Source of the DNA: an uncultured bacterium
GTDB lineage: Bacteria; Cyanobacteriota; Vampirovibrionia; Gastranaerophilales; Gastranaerophilaceae
Assembly: GCA_945833895.1 (NCBI GenBank)
Contig: CAMAGQ010000022.1
Span: 1 to 16,672 of the forward strand
Direction: 5' to 3'
Length of the DNA stretch: 16,672 nt
Each line of letters begins with the position of its first letter. Positions within the stretch are counted from its first letter, which is position 1. The position numbers and the translations under genes were made by a program. The notes beneath the pieces were generated by a model. It was not told the origin of the DNA, did no database searches, and saw nothing but the letters and a program-made list of their open reading frames with translations. This document shows positions 1-6,313 of this stretch, piece after piece.

Positions 1-46
1 CATTAATTTAGTAAAAGCTTAATTTTTGTATAAATTTATATTAAAT

Positions 47-184
47 TTACCCTATAAAATGAGCCGCAATTGATAAAACAATAGTAACAACAACTGCGAA
101 AATTATTGAACTTATAACTCCTGTTCCTGAGGATTCTTTGTAAGTTCCTGAAATCGGGTTACTTCTATTCTCATTATTTTCCAT
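47..184 (-). CDS. 45-aa single-span membrane miniprotein
   Basis: This is a short open frame of 45 codons. It has a polar N-terminal half (MENNENRSNP, then GTYKESSGTG) and one hydrophobic segment from about residue 23 to 44 (VISSIIFAVVVTIVLSIAAH), so one membrane span near the C-terminus is predicted. An AGGAG ribosome binding site at 194-198 lies 9 nt before the ATG and overlaps the stop codon of the upstream permease gene; the intergenic gap is 12 nt. It is therefore the third gene of the oadG-like/permease operon and is probably translated with it. The family is not recognised. By analogy it could be a small accessory subunit of the permease, as small subunits occur in Na+-pumping decarboxylases, but that is inference. 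Confidence 0.62.
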   Translation of the reverse strand: MENNENRSNPISGTYKESSGTGVISSIIFAVVVTIVLSIAAHFIG

Positions 185-196
185 ATTATTTATCTC

Positions 197-1516
197 CTAT
201 TTTAAAAATCTCAAATAAATATATGCTGTACTAACCAGCAAAGAAATCGCAACAATCAGAACACCATACTTCATAAACTGCAAGAAGTTAATCGGATGAC
301 CTTCTTTTGCTGAATTTTCGCTGACAATAACATTTGCAGCAGCACCTATCATAGTCATGTTACCGCCAAGGCAAGCCCCAAGCGACAAACACCACCACAA
401 CGGCAAAGCATAATCAGTCCCCATTGATTTTTCTATTTCGACAAGCATTGGAGACATTGTCGCCGTATAAGGTATATTATCAATAATTCCTGAAATTATT
501 CCCGATGCCCATAGAATTAGCATTGAAGCAAGATTTTGAGAGCCTTGGGTTATATCCAAAATCCACTGCGCCATAAGCCTTATGCCACCGCTTGCCTCAA
601 CTCCGCCAATAATAATGAATAAACCTATAAAGAAAAATATAGTATTCCATTCTACATCTTTCAAAATATCTGTAGGTTTTTCAAACAGTAACAGGAAACT
701 TGCTCCAAGCATTGCCGCAACACAAGTTTCAATATGCGTAATATCATGAGTTACAAAACCTAAAATTACAAGTGCAAGAACTAACATTGAACGTATCATT
801 AATTTCTTATCAGTAATTGTTTTAGAATTATCAATATTTGCAACCTCGTCCATCTTTTCTTTTGTTGCATGAAGTTTTTTCTTAAAAATAACGGCAAGCA
901 ATGCAATTGTAATTACTAAAATTACTGCAATTACAGGGGTTAAAGTAGTAAGAAAATCCATAAACGATAAACCTGCAGCACTACCGATAATAATATTAGG
1001 AGGATCGCCAATCAGAGTAGCGGTTCCACCGATATTTGAGGCAAATATTTCAGTCAATAAAAACGGTATCGGATTTATTTCCAATTTTCTTGCAATGAAG
1101 AAAGTTACAGGCATAATCAAAATAACAGTTGTAACATTATCTAAAAATGCACTTGTAATTGCCGTAAACAAACCAAGTACGGCAAGAATAGAAATAGGAT
1201 GACCTTTTGTAAATTTTAAAAGTTCATTCGCAATCCAGTTAAAAACACCGCTTCTGGTTGAAATATTCACAATTATCATCATTGATACAAGTAAAAATAT
1301 TACATTAAAATCAACGAAATTTATGAAATAATGCGGATTTATTACTCCGTCAACCAATTTTGACTGGCTGACCAAACCCAATAATATAGTAATTCCGGCA
1401 CCAAGCAGTGCTATTGTTACCTTTGGAATTTTTTCTGCGGCAATAAAAACATACGCAAATATTAACAATCCAAAAGAGATTGCAACATTATGCGCTGCAA
1501 TAAACTCGGTTAGCAT
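197..1516 (-). CDS. ArsB/NhaD-type (ion transporter superfamily) permease
   Basis: This is a 439-aa polytopic inner-membrane protein with roughly ten to twelve hydrophobic stretches. The family signature SNIGGTATLIGDPPN is at residues 160-174, preceded by SAFLDNVTTVILIMP at 122-136. A second-half counterpart reads SGIIDNIPYTAT followed by GACLGGNMTMIGAAAN. This inverted-repeat arrangement is typical of ArsB/NhaD/P-protein permeases, which include Na+/H+ antiporters and arsenite or anion carriers. The substrate cannot be read from sequence; no arsenic genes (arsR, arsC, arsA) are nearby, so Na+/H+ or anion exchange is more likely than arsenite export. The start is supported by an AGGGAGGTG ribosome binding site. 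The gene overlaps the upstream OadG-like gene by 7 nt, which implies translational coupling, and is followed 12 nt later by a 45-aa membrane miniprotein. Confidence 0.86.
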   Translation of the reverse strand: MLTEFIAAHNVAISFGLLIFAYVFIAAEKIPKVTIALLGAGITILLGLVSQSKLVDGVINPHYFINFVDFNVIFLLVSMMIIVNISTRSGVFNWIANELLKFTKGHPISILAVLGLFTAITSAFLDNVTTVILIMPVTFFIARKLEINPIPFLLTEIFASNIGGTATLIGDPPNIIIGSAAGLSFMDFLTTLTPVIAVILVITIALLAVIFKKKLHATKEKMDEVANIDNSKTITDKKLMIRSMLVLALVILGFVTHDITHIETCVAAMLGASFLLLFEKPTDILKDVEWNTIFFFIGLFIIIGGVEASGGIRLMAQWILDITQGSQNLASMLILWASGIISGIIDNIPYTATMSPMLVEIEKSMGTDYALPLWWCLSLGACLGGNMTMIGAAANVIVSENSAKEGHPINFLQFMKYGVLIVAISLLVSTAYIYLRFLK

Positions 1517-1755
1517 TTTGCACCTCCCTTATGCAAAGCACAAGCAATTGCCAGCGCAACTTCCGCATCATTGTCGGTTTTCTTTTTGCAAGAAGCATAC
1601 TTATCTTCTTCAACCTCTTCAGGGCAATATTTGTTTATTACCGCAATTATTTTCGCACTGATTTCCATTACAAAAATCATTATTGCTAAAAATACGAAAA
1701 CAGTACTCATTCCGATTGCTAAAATATAGCAACCTACTTTAAAAGTTTCTATCAT
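1510..1755 (-). CDS. OadG-like sodium-pump decarboxylase gamma-type subunit
   Basis: This 81-aa protein has one N-terminal membrane span (about residues 9-31, containing IGMSTVFVFLAIMIFVM). An amphipathic and charged segment follows (EEVEEDKYASCKKK), then a short alanine-rich helix ending the protein (NDAEVALAIACAL). This layout matches the OadG/MmdC gamma-subunit family, which anchors and assembles oxaloacetate or methylmalonyl-CoA decarboxylase Na+ pumps. The usual partners (carboxyltransferase, biotin carrier, OadB beta subunit) are not adjacent. Instead the gene overlaps an ArsB/NhaD-type permease by 7 nt. Four cysteines (9, 44, 56, 72) and a fifth at the C-terminal residue are unusual but not diagnostic. 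An AAGGAG ribosome binding site precedes the ATG. A 17-bp palindrome lies 31 bp upstream. It may be an accessory subunit for the permease, or a subunit whose partners are encoded elsewhere. Confidence 0.72.
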   Translation of the reverse strand: MIETFKVGCYILAIGMSTVFVFLAIMIFVMEISAKIIAVINKYCPEEVEEDKYASCKKKTDNDAEVALAIACALHKGGAKC

Positions 1756-1785
1756 AATATTTTCTCCTTAATGTCAAACTAATGC

Positions 1786-1802
1786 ATGCAAAAATTTTGC
1801 AT
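1786..1802. promoter_or_regulatory. 17-bp perfect palindrome upstream of oadG-like gene
   Basis: ATGCAAAA and TTTTGCAT are exact inverted arms of 8 bp around one central A. The centre lies about 39 bp upstream of the start codon of the OadG-like gene, in the 90-bp gap after the secreted-protein gene. Position and symmetry fit an operator for a dimeric regulator. It is not followed by a T-run in the direction of transcription, so a terminator is unlikely. No confident promoter boxes were found around it. Confidence 0.4.
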
Positions 1803-1845
1803 ACAAAACTACAAATTCAGATTATTTAAAGTCTAAAAATGAACA

Positions 1846-2229
1846 TTACGGAGCGCGGGTAACAATCGCATTCTCTAAAATAGGAGATATTTTACGAGAA
1901 TTGCGAAGAATATATGTAGAATAATAATATCTATAATTTGTTAATAATTTATTATCTGAAAACAGTACACACCTGTTATCTCCGGAACCGAACGTGTTTG
2001 ACTGCGGCTTTACTGCTGAAATTTCACAATCGCAAATATTTCTTCTTAATAAAGAATATTTTCTATCAGCACTTGAATTTACAGCCGCAATTTCTTCGGT
2101 TCGATGAGATAAAGATTCTATCACACAATGCGCACCGGAAATCGTCGGCACTGCAGGGGTTGCAGTACTGTTACCAATGTTTAATAAAAATATGAAAAAT
2201 ACAAAAATAAATTTGATAAAATTTTTCAT
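1846..2229 (-). CDS. Small secreted protein of unknown function
   Basis: This 127-aa protein has a clear Sec-type signal peptide: Lys at positions 2 and 6, a hydrophobic core FIKFIFVFFIFLL, and a likely cleavage after STA near residue 23. The mature part is about 104 aa with four cysteines (35, 66, 68, 87), which could form two disulfides outside the cytoplasm. It is rich in Ser, Asn and Arg. No family is recognised. There is no Shine-Dalgarno; instead a TGT-TAAAAT extended -10-like element ends exactly six bases before the ATG, so the mRNA may be leaderless. It is transcribed away from nusB. The oadG-like operon follows 90 bp downstream on the same strand, with no terminator seen between them. 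Confidence 0.6.
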   Translation of the reverse strand: MKNFIKFIFVFFIFLLNIGNSTATPAVPTISGAHCVIESLSHRTEEIAAVNSSADRKYSLLRRNICDCEISAVKPQSNTFGSGDNRCVLFSDNKLLTNYRYYYSTYILRNSRKISPILENAIVTRAP

Positions 2230-2235
2230 ACTCGG

Positions 2236-2244
2236 ATTTTAACA
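2236..2244 (-). promoter_or_regulatory. Extended -10 with leaderless spacing, secreted-protein gene
   Basis: On the minus strand TGT-TAAAAT is followed by six bases (2230-2235) and then the ATG at 2227-2229. The -35 region is poor. The geometry matches that seen at uvrC and rimI, and no Shine-Dalgarno is present. Confidence 0.4.
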
Positions 2245-2316
2245 CAAAAAATCTTTTTTTCATGAATATTAACAACTAATATAACAGAGCAATTGAAAAA
2301 TCTGAAAATAAATTTA

Positions 2317-2345
2317 TTGAAGGTAAAAAATTTTTATGATAGCAT
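2317..2345 (+). promoter_or_regulatory. Possible nusB promoter
   Basis: TTGAAG (2317-2322), a 17-bp spacer, and TAGCAT (2340-2345) preceded by TGA as an extended -10. Each hexamer matches consensus at four of six positions. It would give a 5' leader of roughly 30 nt containing a GAGGT ribosome binding site before nusB. Confidence 0.35.
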
Positions 2346-2384
2346 AACCTTGTAAATAAAACAGTAAGTAAAATGAGGTAAACC

Positions 2385-3044
2385 ATGCAGGCACGCAGAG
2401 CAGCAAGAGAATTAGCATTTATACTATTTTCTCAATTTGATAAAAAGATTACAAATTATTCAAAAGAAAACTTGGACGATATTATTATTAAGTCCGTCAG
2501 AATATTGTCAAGTAGCGCAAATGACGAATTAAAAACATCACTCGGCATGCTGATAGATTTGCGTAATAAGATTGACGATTACGAAGCAGAACACGAAATC
2601 AACTTAAACAGACCTTTAGAGGCTGAAAATGTTCCTGTTCCGATTGTTATGACATCAGAAATGGCAGAAAAAATTGACAGCCTGATTGATGTTGCTGAAA
2701 AATCAATTTTGGCACTTGAAATTGCGGAATTTGTAACTCTTGAATCTCAAAATGAAGTTAAATCTTACGCAATAAATATCGCTGAAACTTTCCAACAAAA
2801 TCACAAGGAAATTGATGACACAATCCAACAGTACGCTACAGGCTGGGATTTTGAAAGACTTGTGAAAATGGATAAAGATATTTTAAGAATTGCAATCGCC
2901 GAACTTCTGTACATCAAAGAAGCCCCGATGAAAGTTATTGTTGATGAAGCTTTAGAACTTGCTAAAAAATATTCAACAGATGACAGTGCATCTTTTATCA
3001 ACGGAATTTTAGCAAAAATTATTGTTGATAACGGCATTAAATAG
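2385..3044 (+). CDS. nusB: Transcription antitermination factor NusB, long cyanobacterial type
   Basis: NusB binds NusE/S10 and boxA RNA in rRNA antitermination complexes. The N-terminus QARRAARELAFILFSQ is the NusB first-helix signature. The C-terminal core (about residues 123-216) contains LVKMDKDILRIAIAELLYIKEAPMKVIVDEAL and KKYSTDDSASFINGIL, matching the DR.ILR.A..EL / VINEAVELAK..G......FVNG.L pattern. At 219 aa it exceeds the usual ~140 aa because about 80-90 extra residues separate the first helix from the core. Cyanobacterial NusB proteins of about 210 aa have this same arrangement, so it is lineage evidence rather than a fusion. A GAGGT ribosome binding site sits just before the ATG. 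The gene is monocistronic, closed by a strong terminator. Confidence 0.93.
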   Translation: MQARRAARELAFILFSQFDKKITNYSKENLDDIIIKSVRILSSSANDELKTSLGMLIDLRNKIDDYEAEHEINLNRPLEAENVPVPIVMTSEMAEKIDSLIDVAEKSILALEIAEFVTLESQNEVKSYAINIAETFQQNHKEIDDTIQQYATGWDFERLVKMDKDILRIAIAELLYIKEAPMKVIVDEALELAKKYSTDDSASFINGILAKIIVDNGIK

Positions 3045-3071
3045 TAATTTATTTACAAAAGAAATAAAACA

Positions 3072-3109
3072 AAAAACGACTTGAAACATAATGATTTCGG
3101 GTCGTTTTT
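3072..3109 (+). terminator. Rho-independent terminator after nusB
   Basis: AAAAACGAC (3072-3080) pairs with GTCGTTTTT (3101-3109). Pairing continues inward through TTGAAA with TTTCGG, including two G-U pairs, leaving an 8-nt loop. The 3' arm ends in five T residues. It lies 28 nt after the nusB stop codon and separates nusB from uvrC. Confidence 0.85.
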
Positions 3110-3147
3110 GCATGTAGCAATTATCTTAAAGAAAACCCGTAAATCTA

Positions 3148-3156
3148 TGCTATAAT
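3148..3156 (+). promoter_or_regulatory. Extended -10 promoter, leaderless uvrC
   Basis: TG-C-TATAAT is a consensus extended -10. Exactly six bases (3157-3162) separate it from the uvrC ATG, so the expected transcription start is the A of the start codon. No Shine-Dalgarno is present and the -35 region is poor, as is usual for extended -10 promoters. Confidence 0.65.
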
Positions 3157-3162
3157 CTTGGT

Positions 3163-4839
3163 ATGAATGATAAGTTAAAAGAAAGTTTAAAATTACTGCC
3201 GTCACTGCCGGGATGTTATATTTATTACAACGCCGATAATGAGATTATTTACGTTGGAAAAGCGAAAATTCTTAAACGCCGTGTAATGTCATATTTCAAC
3301 CGCAAGCACCACGACAGCGTAAAAGTTAACGTTCTTGTTTCGCAAATCGACCACTTTGAATATATCATCACAAATACCGAGGTTGAAGCTCTTATTCTTG
3401 AAAGCCACCTCATTAAAAAGCATAAACCGCGTTATAATATCTTACTAAAAGATGATAAAAAATATCCGTATTTTTTGATTACAAACGAAGATTTTCCAAG
3501 AATTTCAATAGTCAGAAAACGCAATATTAACCCTGAAAAAGGTAAATACTACGGGCCTTATACGAATATAAAAGCAATGCACTCAACATTGGATTTTTTG
3601 AAGAAAATCTTTCCGCTTAAACAGTGCAAAACTCCGAAATTCAAGTCCAGACCATGCCTATATTACCACATAGGCAAATGTCTTGCACCATGCCAGAATA
3701 TGGTTACAAGTGAAGAATACAAAGCGATTGTACATCAGGCGGAACTGTTTTTGTCTGGTAAACAATCAGAATTGATGAAGCAATTGATGGTTCAAATCCA
3801 GAAATACTCTGATGCAGAGCAGTTTGAAAAAGCCGCACGACTTCGCGACAGTTATCTTGATTTGAAAACAACCCTTGAAAAGCAAAAAGTCGTATATGAA
3901 AATACAAAACTCAACGAGGATGTTATTTCGCTTCAATACGACGAGGGCATTCTTGCCATTGTCATTATGATGATACGTGAAGGGCGGTTGATTGATAAAA
4001 AAGATTACACTTATGAAGTTGAAGAGTGCGACAAAACAGAGTTTTTTGCAACTTTTTTCAAGGAATATTACAACACGCTTTCGCTGGAATTTCCTGACAG
4101 AATTGTATCGAACGAACTTGAGGCGGTTGGAGAAAAAGCACTTTATGAGGAGTGGCTTAATATAATTTCCGGTAAAAAGGTAAAAATAAGTTACGGGAAA
4201 TCCGCTCAGGGAAAAGAACTCCAGATGCTTGCCGATAAAAACGCAAAAGTTATTCTTGATAATGCAAAACTTTCCAAAATGTCAAAAATCAGGGATGATT
4301 TTAACAACATCGGTTCATATCTTAAGGAAAAACTTCATTTGAATAACTTTCCGCACAGAATGGAATGTTACGATATTTCGCATATTCAAGGAACAAACAC
4401 TGTTGCCTCAATGGTTACATTCATAAACGGTTTGAGCAAAAAATCGGAATACAGAAAATTCAAGATTAAATCTGCAGAAGGCAAGCCTGATGATTTCTTA
4501 TCGATGAAGGAAGTTTTAACAAGACGTCTGTCACGGCTTGGTGAAAAAGGTTGGGATAAGCCTGATTTGATTATAATTGACGGCGGTAAAGGTCAGTTAT
4601 CAAGTGTTATGCAGATTGTTGAAGAGATGGGCGTTTCGGGAATCGACTTTGTCAGCCTTGCAAAACGTCAAGAAGAGGTTTTTCTTCCGCATAAATCAAA
4701 TTCAATACTGCTTCCGAGAGAATCCAGTGCATTGTTTTTAATACAACGCATAAGAGATGAAGCCCACAGGTTTGCGATAACTTACCACAGGAAATTACGC
4801 TCTAAAAGTGCAATCGAACAAAATACTAAAAAAGATTAA
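3163..4839 (+). CDS. uvrC: UvrABC excinuclease subunit C, lacking C-terminal HhH domain
   Basis: UvrC makes the 3' and 5' incisions in nucleotide excision repair after UvrAB loading. Visible domains: GIY-YIG nuclease at about 13-95 (PGCYIYY, YVGKAKILKRR, E75); four cysteines C155, C165, C173, C177, with spacing close to the Fe-S ligands of characterised UvrC; UVR motif at about 210-240 (EQFEKAARLRD); and RNase H-like endonuclease domain with the DDH triad at D404 (YDISHIQG), D473 (IIDGGKGQ) and H535 (RDEAHRFA). The protein stops at residue 558, just after KLRSKSAIEQ, where the tandem helix-hairpin-helix domain of about 55 residues normally begins. The stop codon overlaps the stop of the convergent gene by 4 bp (TTAA). 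The gene appears leaderless. Confidence 0.93.
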   Translation: MNDKLKESLKLLPSLPGCYIYYNADNEIIYVGKAKILKRRVMSYFNRKHHDSVKVNVLVSQIDHFEYIITNTEVEALILESHLIKKHKPRYNILLKDDKKYPYFLITNEDFPRISIVRKRNINPEKGKYYGPYTNIKAMHSTLDFLKKIFPLKQCKTPKFKSRPCLYYHIGKCLAPCQNMVTSEEYKAIVHQAELFLSGKQSELMKQLMVQIQKYSDAEQFEKAARLRDSYLDLKTTLEKQKVVYENTKLNEDVISLQYDEGILAIVIMMIREGRLIDKKDYTYEVEECDKTEFFATFFKEYYNTLSLEFPDRIVSNELEAVGEKALYEEWLNIISGKKVKISYGKSAQGKELQMLADKNAKVILDNAKLSKMSKIRDDFNNIGSYLKEKLHLNNFPHRMECYDISHIQGTNTVASMVTFINGLSKKSEYRKFKIKSAEGKPDDFLSMKEVLTRRLSRLGEKGWDKPDLIIIDGGKGQLSSVMQIVEEMGVSGIDFVSLAKRQEEVFLPHKSNSILLPRESSALFLIQRIRDEAHRFAITYHRKLRSKSAIEQNTKKD

Positions 4840-5528
4840 TCATCATCTTTTTTCTTTTTGCCGAACATATTCTGCATAAACTCCAAGAAATTGTGCTGTT
4901 TTGAGGTTTCTTCAAGTGATTCAAACTGAGATTCACGATAGACTTCCAAATCGGTTTCCTCGTTGTATTCTTCATATTCTGAAGAAACGGTTTCGACAGG
5001 TTCATCAAGAATAGAAGGTTTCTTTTTGCCTTTTCTTTTTTCTTCTTCGTCGTGAGTTTCTTCCATCATTTGAGGCATCATCAAGTTACGGAAATTGTTT
5101 CGTCTTGAGCGTCTTGATTTTCTGTCGTCAAACTTACTTTCGCCTGCAGAACCTTCCATATCGCCTTTAAGTTCATCCTCAAGTTGTTCCTGCAATTCGG
5201 TTTGTTCTTCTTCCAAGTCAACAAGTTCGGTCATAGACAGGTATAATTCTTTTAATGCCGGCTGAATACTGCTTTTTCCAATCCATTTATAAATATATTT
5301 TTCGTCAGGACCTAAACTTCCGTCTGTTTTTGTGCCGTCTTCGATGTTGTAAGTTGCCTCTGAAATCCCGATAGAAACGATAATATTCGGATATTCCAAG
5401 GTTGAACTTATTTTCAACTTCAAATTGTTATAACGGCTTTTGCTGAAATTTCTGCCGTTATGAGCATCACTCTGCGAGCGTATAATAAATTCTTGTAACT
5501 TTGTTGCTAACTCATTCAAATTTGCCAT
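4836..5528 (-). CDS. Unknown protein, tandem paralogue A (conserved N-domain, acidic tail)
   Basis: This 230-aa cytoplasmic-looking protein has no signal peptide or membrane span. An N-terminal domain of about 108 residues (MANLNELATKLQ, YNNLKLKI at 33-40, GISEATYN at 54-61, LVDLEEE at about 102-108) is about 60% identical by eye to that of the upstream gene. A coiled-coil-like glutamate-rich stretch (108-125) follows, then a long charged linker with RKSRRSRR, then a short shared motif EETDLEVY (190-197) and a tail ending FGKKKKDDD. No known family is recognised. A GAGG ribosome binding site lies about 10 nt before the ATG, and the gap to the upstream paralogue is 19 nt, so the two are cotranscribed. 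The conserved ends around a variable linker suggest an adaptor or scaffold protein, which is inference. Confidence 0.7.
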   Translation of the reverse strand: MANLNELATKLQEFIIRSQSDAHNGRNFSKSRYNNLKLKISSTLEYPNIIVSIGISEATYNIEDGTKTDGSLGPDEKYIYKWIGKSSIQPALKELYLSMTELVDLEEEQTELQEQLEDELKGDMEGSAGESKFDDRKSRRSRRNNFRNLMMPQMMEETHDEEEKRKGKKKPSILDEPVETVSSEYEEYNEETDLEVYRESQFESLEETSKQHNFLEFMQNMFGKKKKDDD

Positions 5529-5547
5529 TAAATATTATCCTCGATAC

Positions 5548-6216
5548 CTATTCATCATCATCCTTTTTGTCTGTTTTTTGAGATGATTTATATTTACCCG
5601 CAAGGAATTCATTCAAGTCAAAAGTAGCAACAACTTCTTGTAGAGTTTTTAATAAACCAGACCCTTTATAAACTTCTAAATCCGAAGCCTCTTCATACCT
5701 TTGTAATTTAGGTATAGAAGGATTGTTGACACTATGTTCGTATTCTTCTTTAACTTTTTGGTCTTGTTTAGGGTCGTATTCGTACTCTTGAAGAGGGGAA
5801 TCTTTAGGCAGAGTAACTTTTTTACGTTTAGGCATTCTGATATCAACTTTAGCCTCATCTGCAGCACCTTCAAGGTCTTGTTTTTCCATCATAACTTCTT
5901 CTTCAAGAGAAACAAGGTCTGTCAATTCTAAGTACAATTGTTTCAGGTTGTCAGCAATTCCGGGTCTGCGAAGCCATTTCAAAACGTAACGTTCGTCCTG
6001 TCCCAAGCCACCATCTATTTTAGTACAGTTTTCCAAATTGTATGTTGCTTCCGAGATACCAATACAAACGATAACGTTCGCATAACTCAATTGAGCAATT
6101 TTCAATTTCAAGTTATTGTATTTATGCACATTCAATTGCCGCACATTGTGCGGATCAACTTGCTGTTCAATGATATATACCTGCAGTTTGTTCGCAAGTT
6201 CATTAAGTGTTGCCAT
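5548..6216 (-). CDS. Unknown protein, tandem paralogue B (conserved N-domain, acidic tail)
   Basis: This 222-aa soluble protein is the first gene of a two-gene unit and paralogous to the downstream gene. The shared N-domain spans residues 1-107 (MATLNELANKLQ, YNNLKLKI, IGISEATYN at 52-60, LGQDERYVLKW, LVSLEEE). The linker, rich in Lys, Glu and Pro, is unlike that of the paralogue. The C-terminus again carries YEEASDLEVY (174-183) and ends KKDDDE. No characterised domain is recognised. An AGAGG ribosome binding site lies about 5 nt before the ATG, and a well-formed promoter at 6238-6265 predicts a leader of only about 15 nt. Strong sequence constraint at both ends, in two adjacent copies, argues that it is a real and functional family. 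Confidence 0.72.
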   Translation of the reverse strand: MATLNELANKLQVYIIEQQVDPHNVRQLNVHKYNNLKLKIAQLSYANVIVCIGISEATYNLENCTKIDGGLGQDERYVLKWLRRPGIADNLKQLYLELTDLVSLEEEVMMEKQDLEGAADEAKVDIRMPKRKKVTLPKDSPLQEYEYDPKQDQKVKEEYEHSVNNPSIPKLQRYEEASDLEVYKGSGLLKTLQEVVATFDLNEFLAGKYKSSQKTDKKDDDE

Positions 6217-6237
6217 AAATCCTCTATCCTATATAGA

Positions 6238-6265
6238 AGTATATCAGAATAATGATATTTTTCAA
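6238..6265 (-). promoter_or_regulatory. Promoter of the tandem paralogue pair
   Basis: On the minus strand TTGAAA (6260-6265) is followed by a 16-bp spacer and TATACT (6238-6243), with TGA directly before the -10 as an extended element. The expected start is near 6231, giving a leader of about 15 nt with a GAGG ribosome binding site before the gene at 6216. It lies in the 97-bp gap after the UPF0210 gene, so the pair can be transcribed independently of it. Confidence 0.65.
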
Positions 6266-6313
6266 CCATTTAAACTTATTATAATTTATTTGGAGGAAAT
6301 TTTGCCGCTCAAA

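Noticed and set aside
197..1516. Arsenite efflux pump ArsB
   Set aside because: The permease fold fits, but no ars regulator, reductase or ATPase gene is nearby; calling arsenite specificity would be unsupported.
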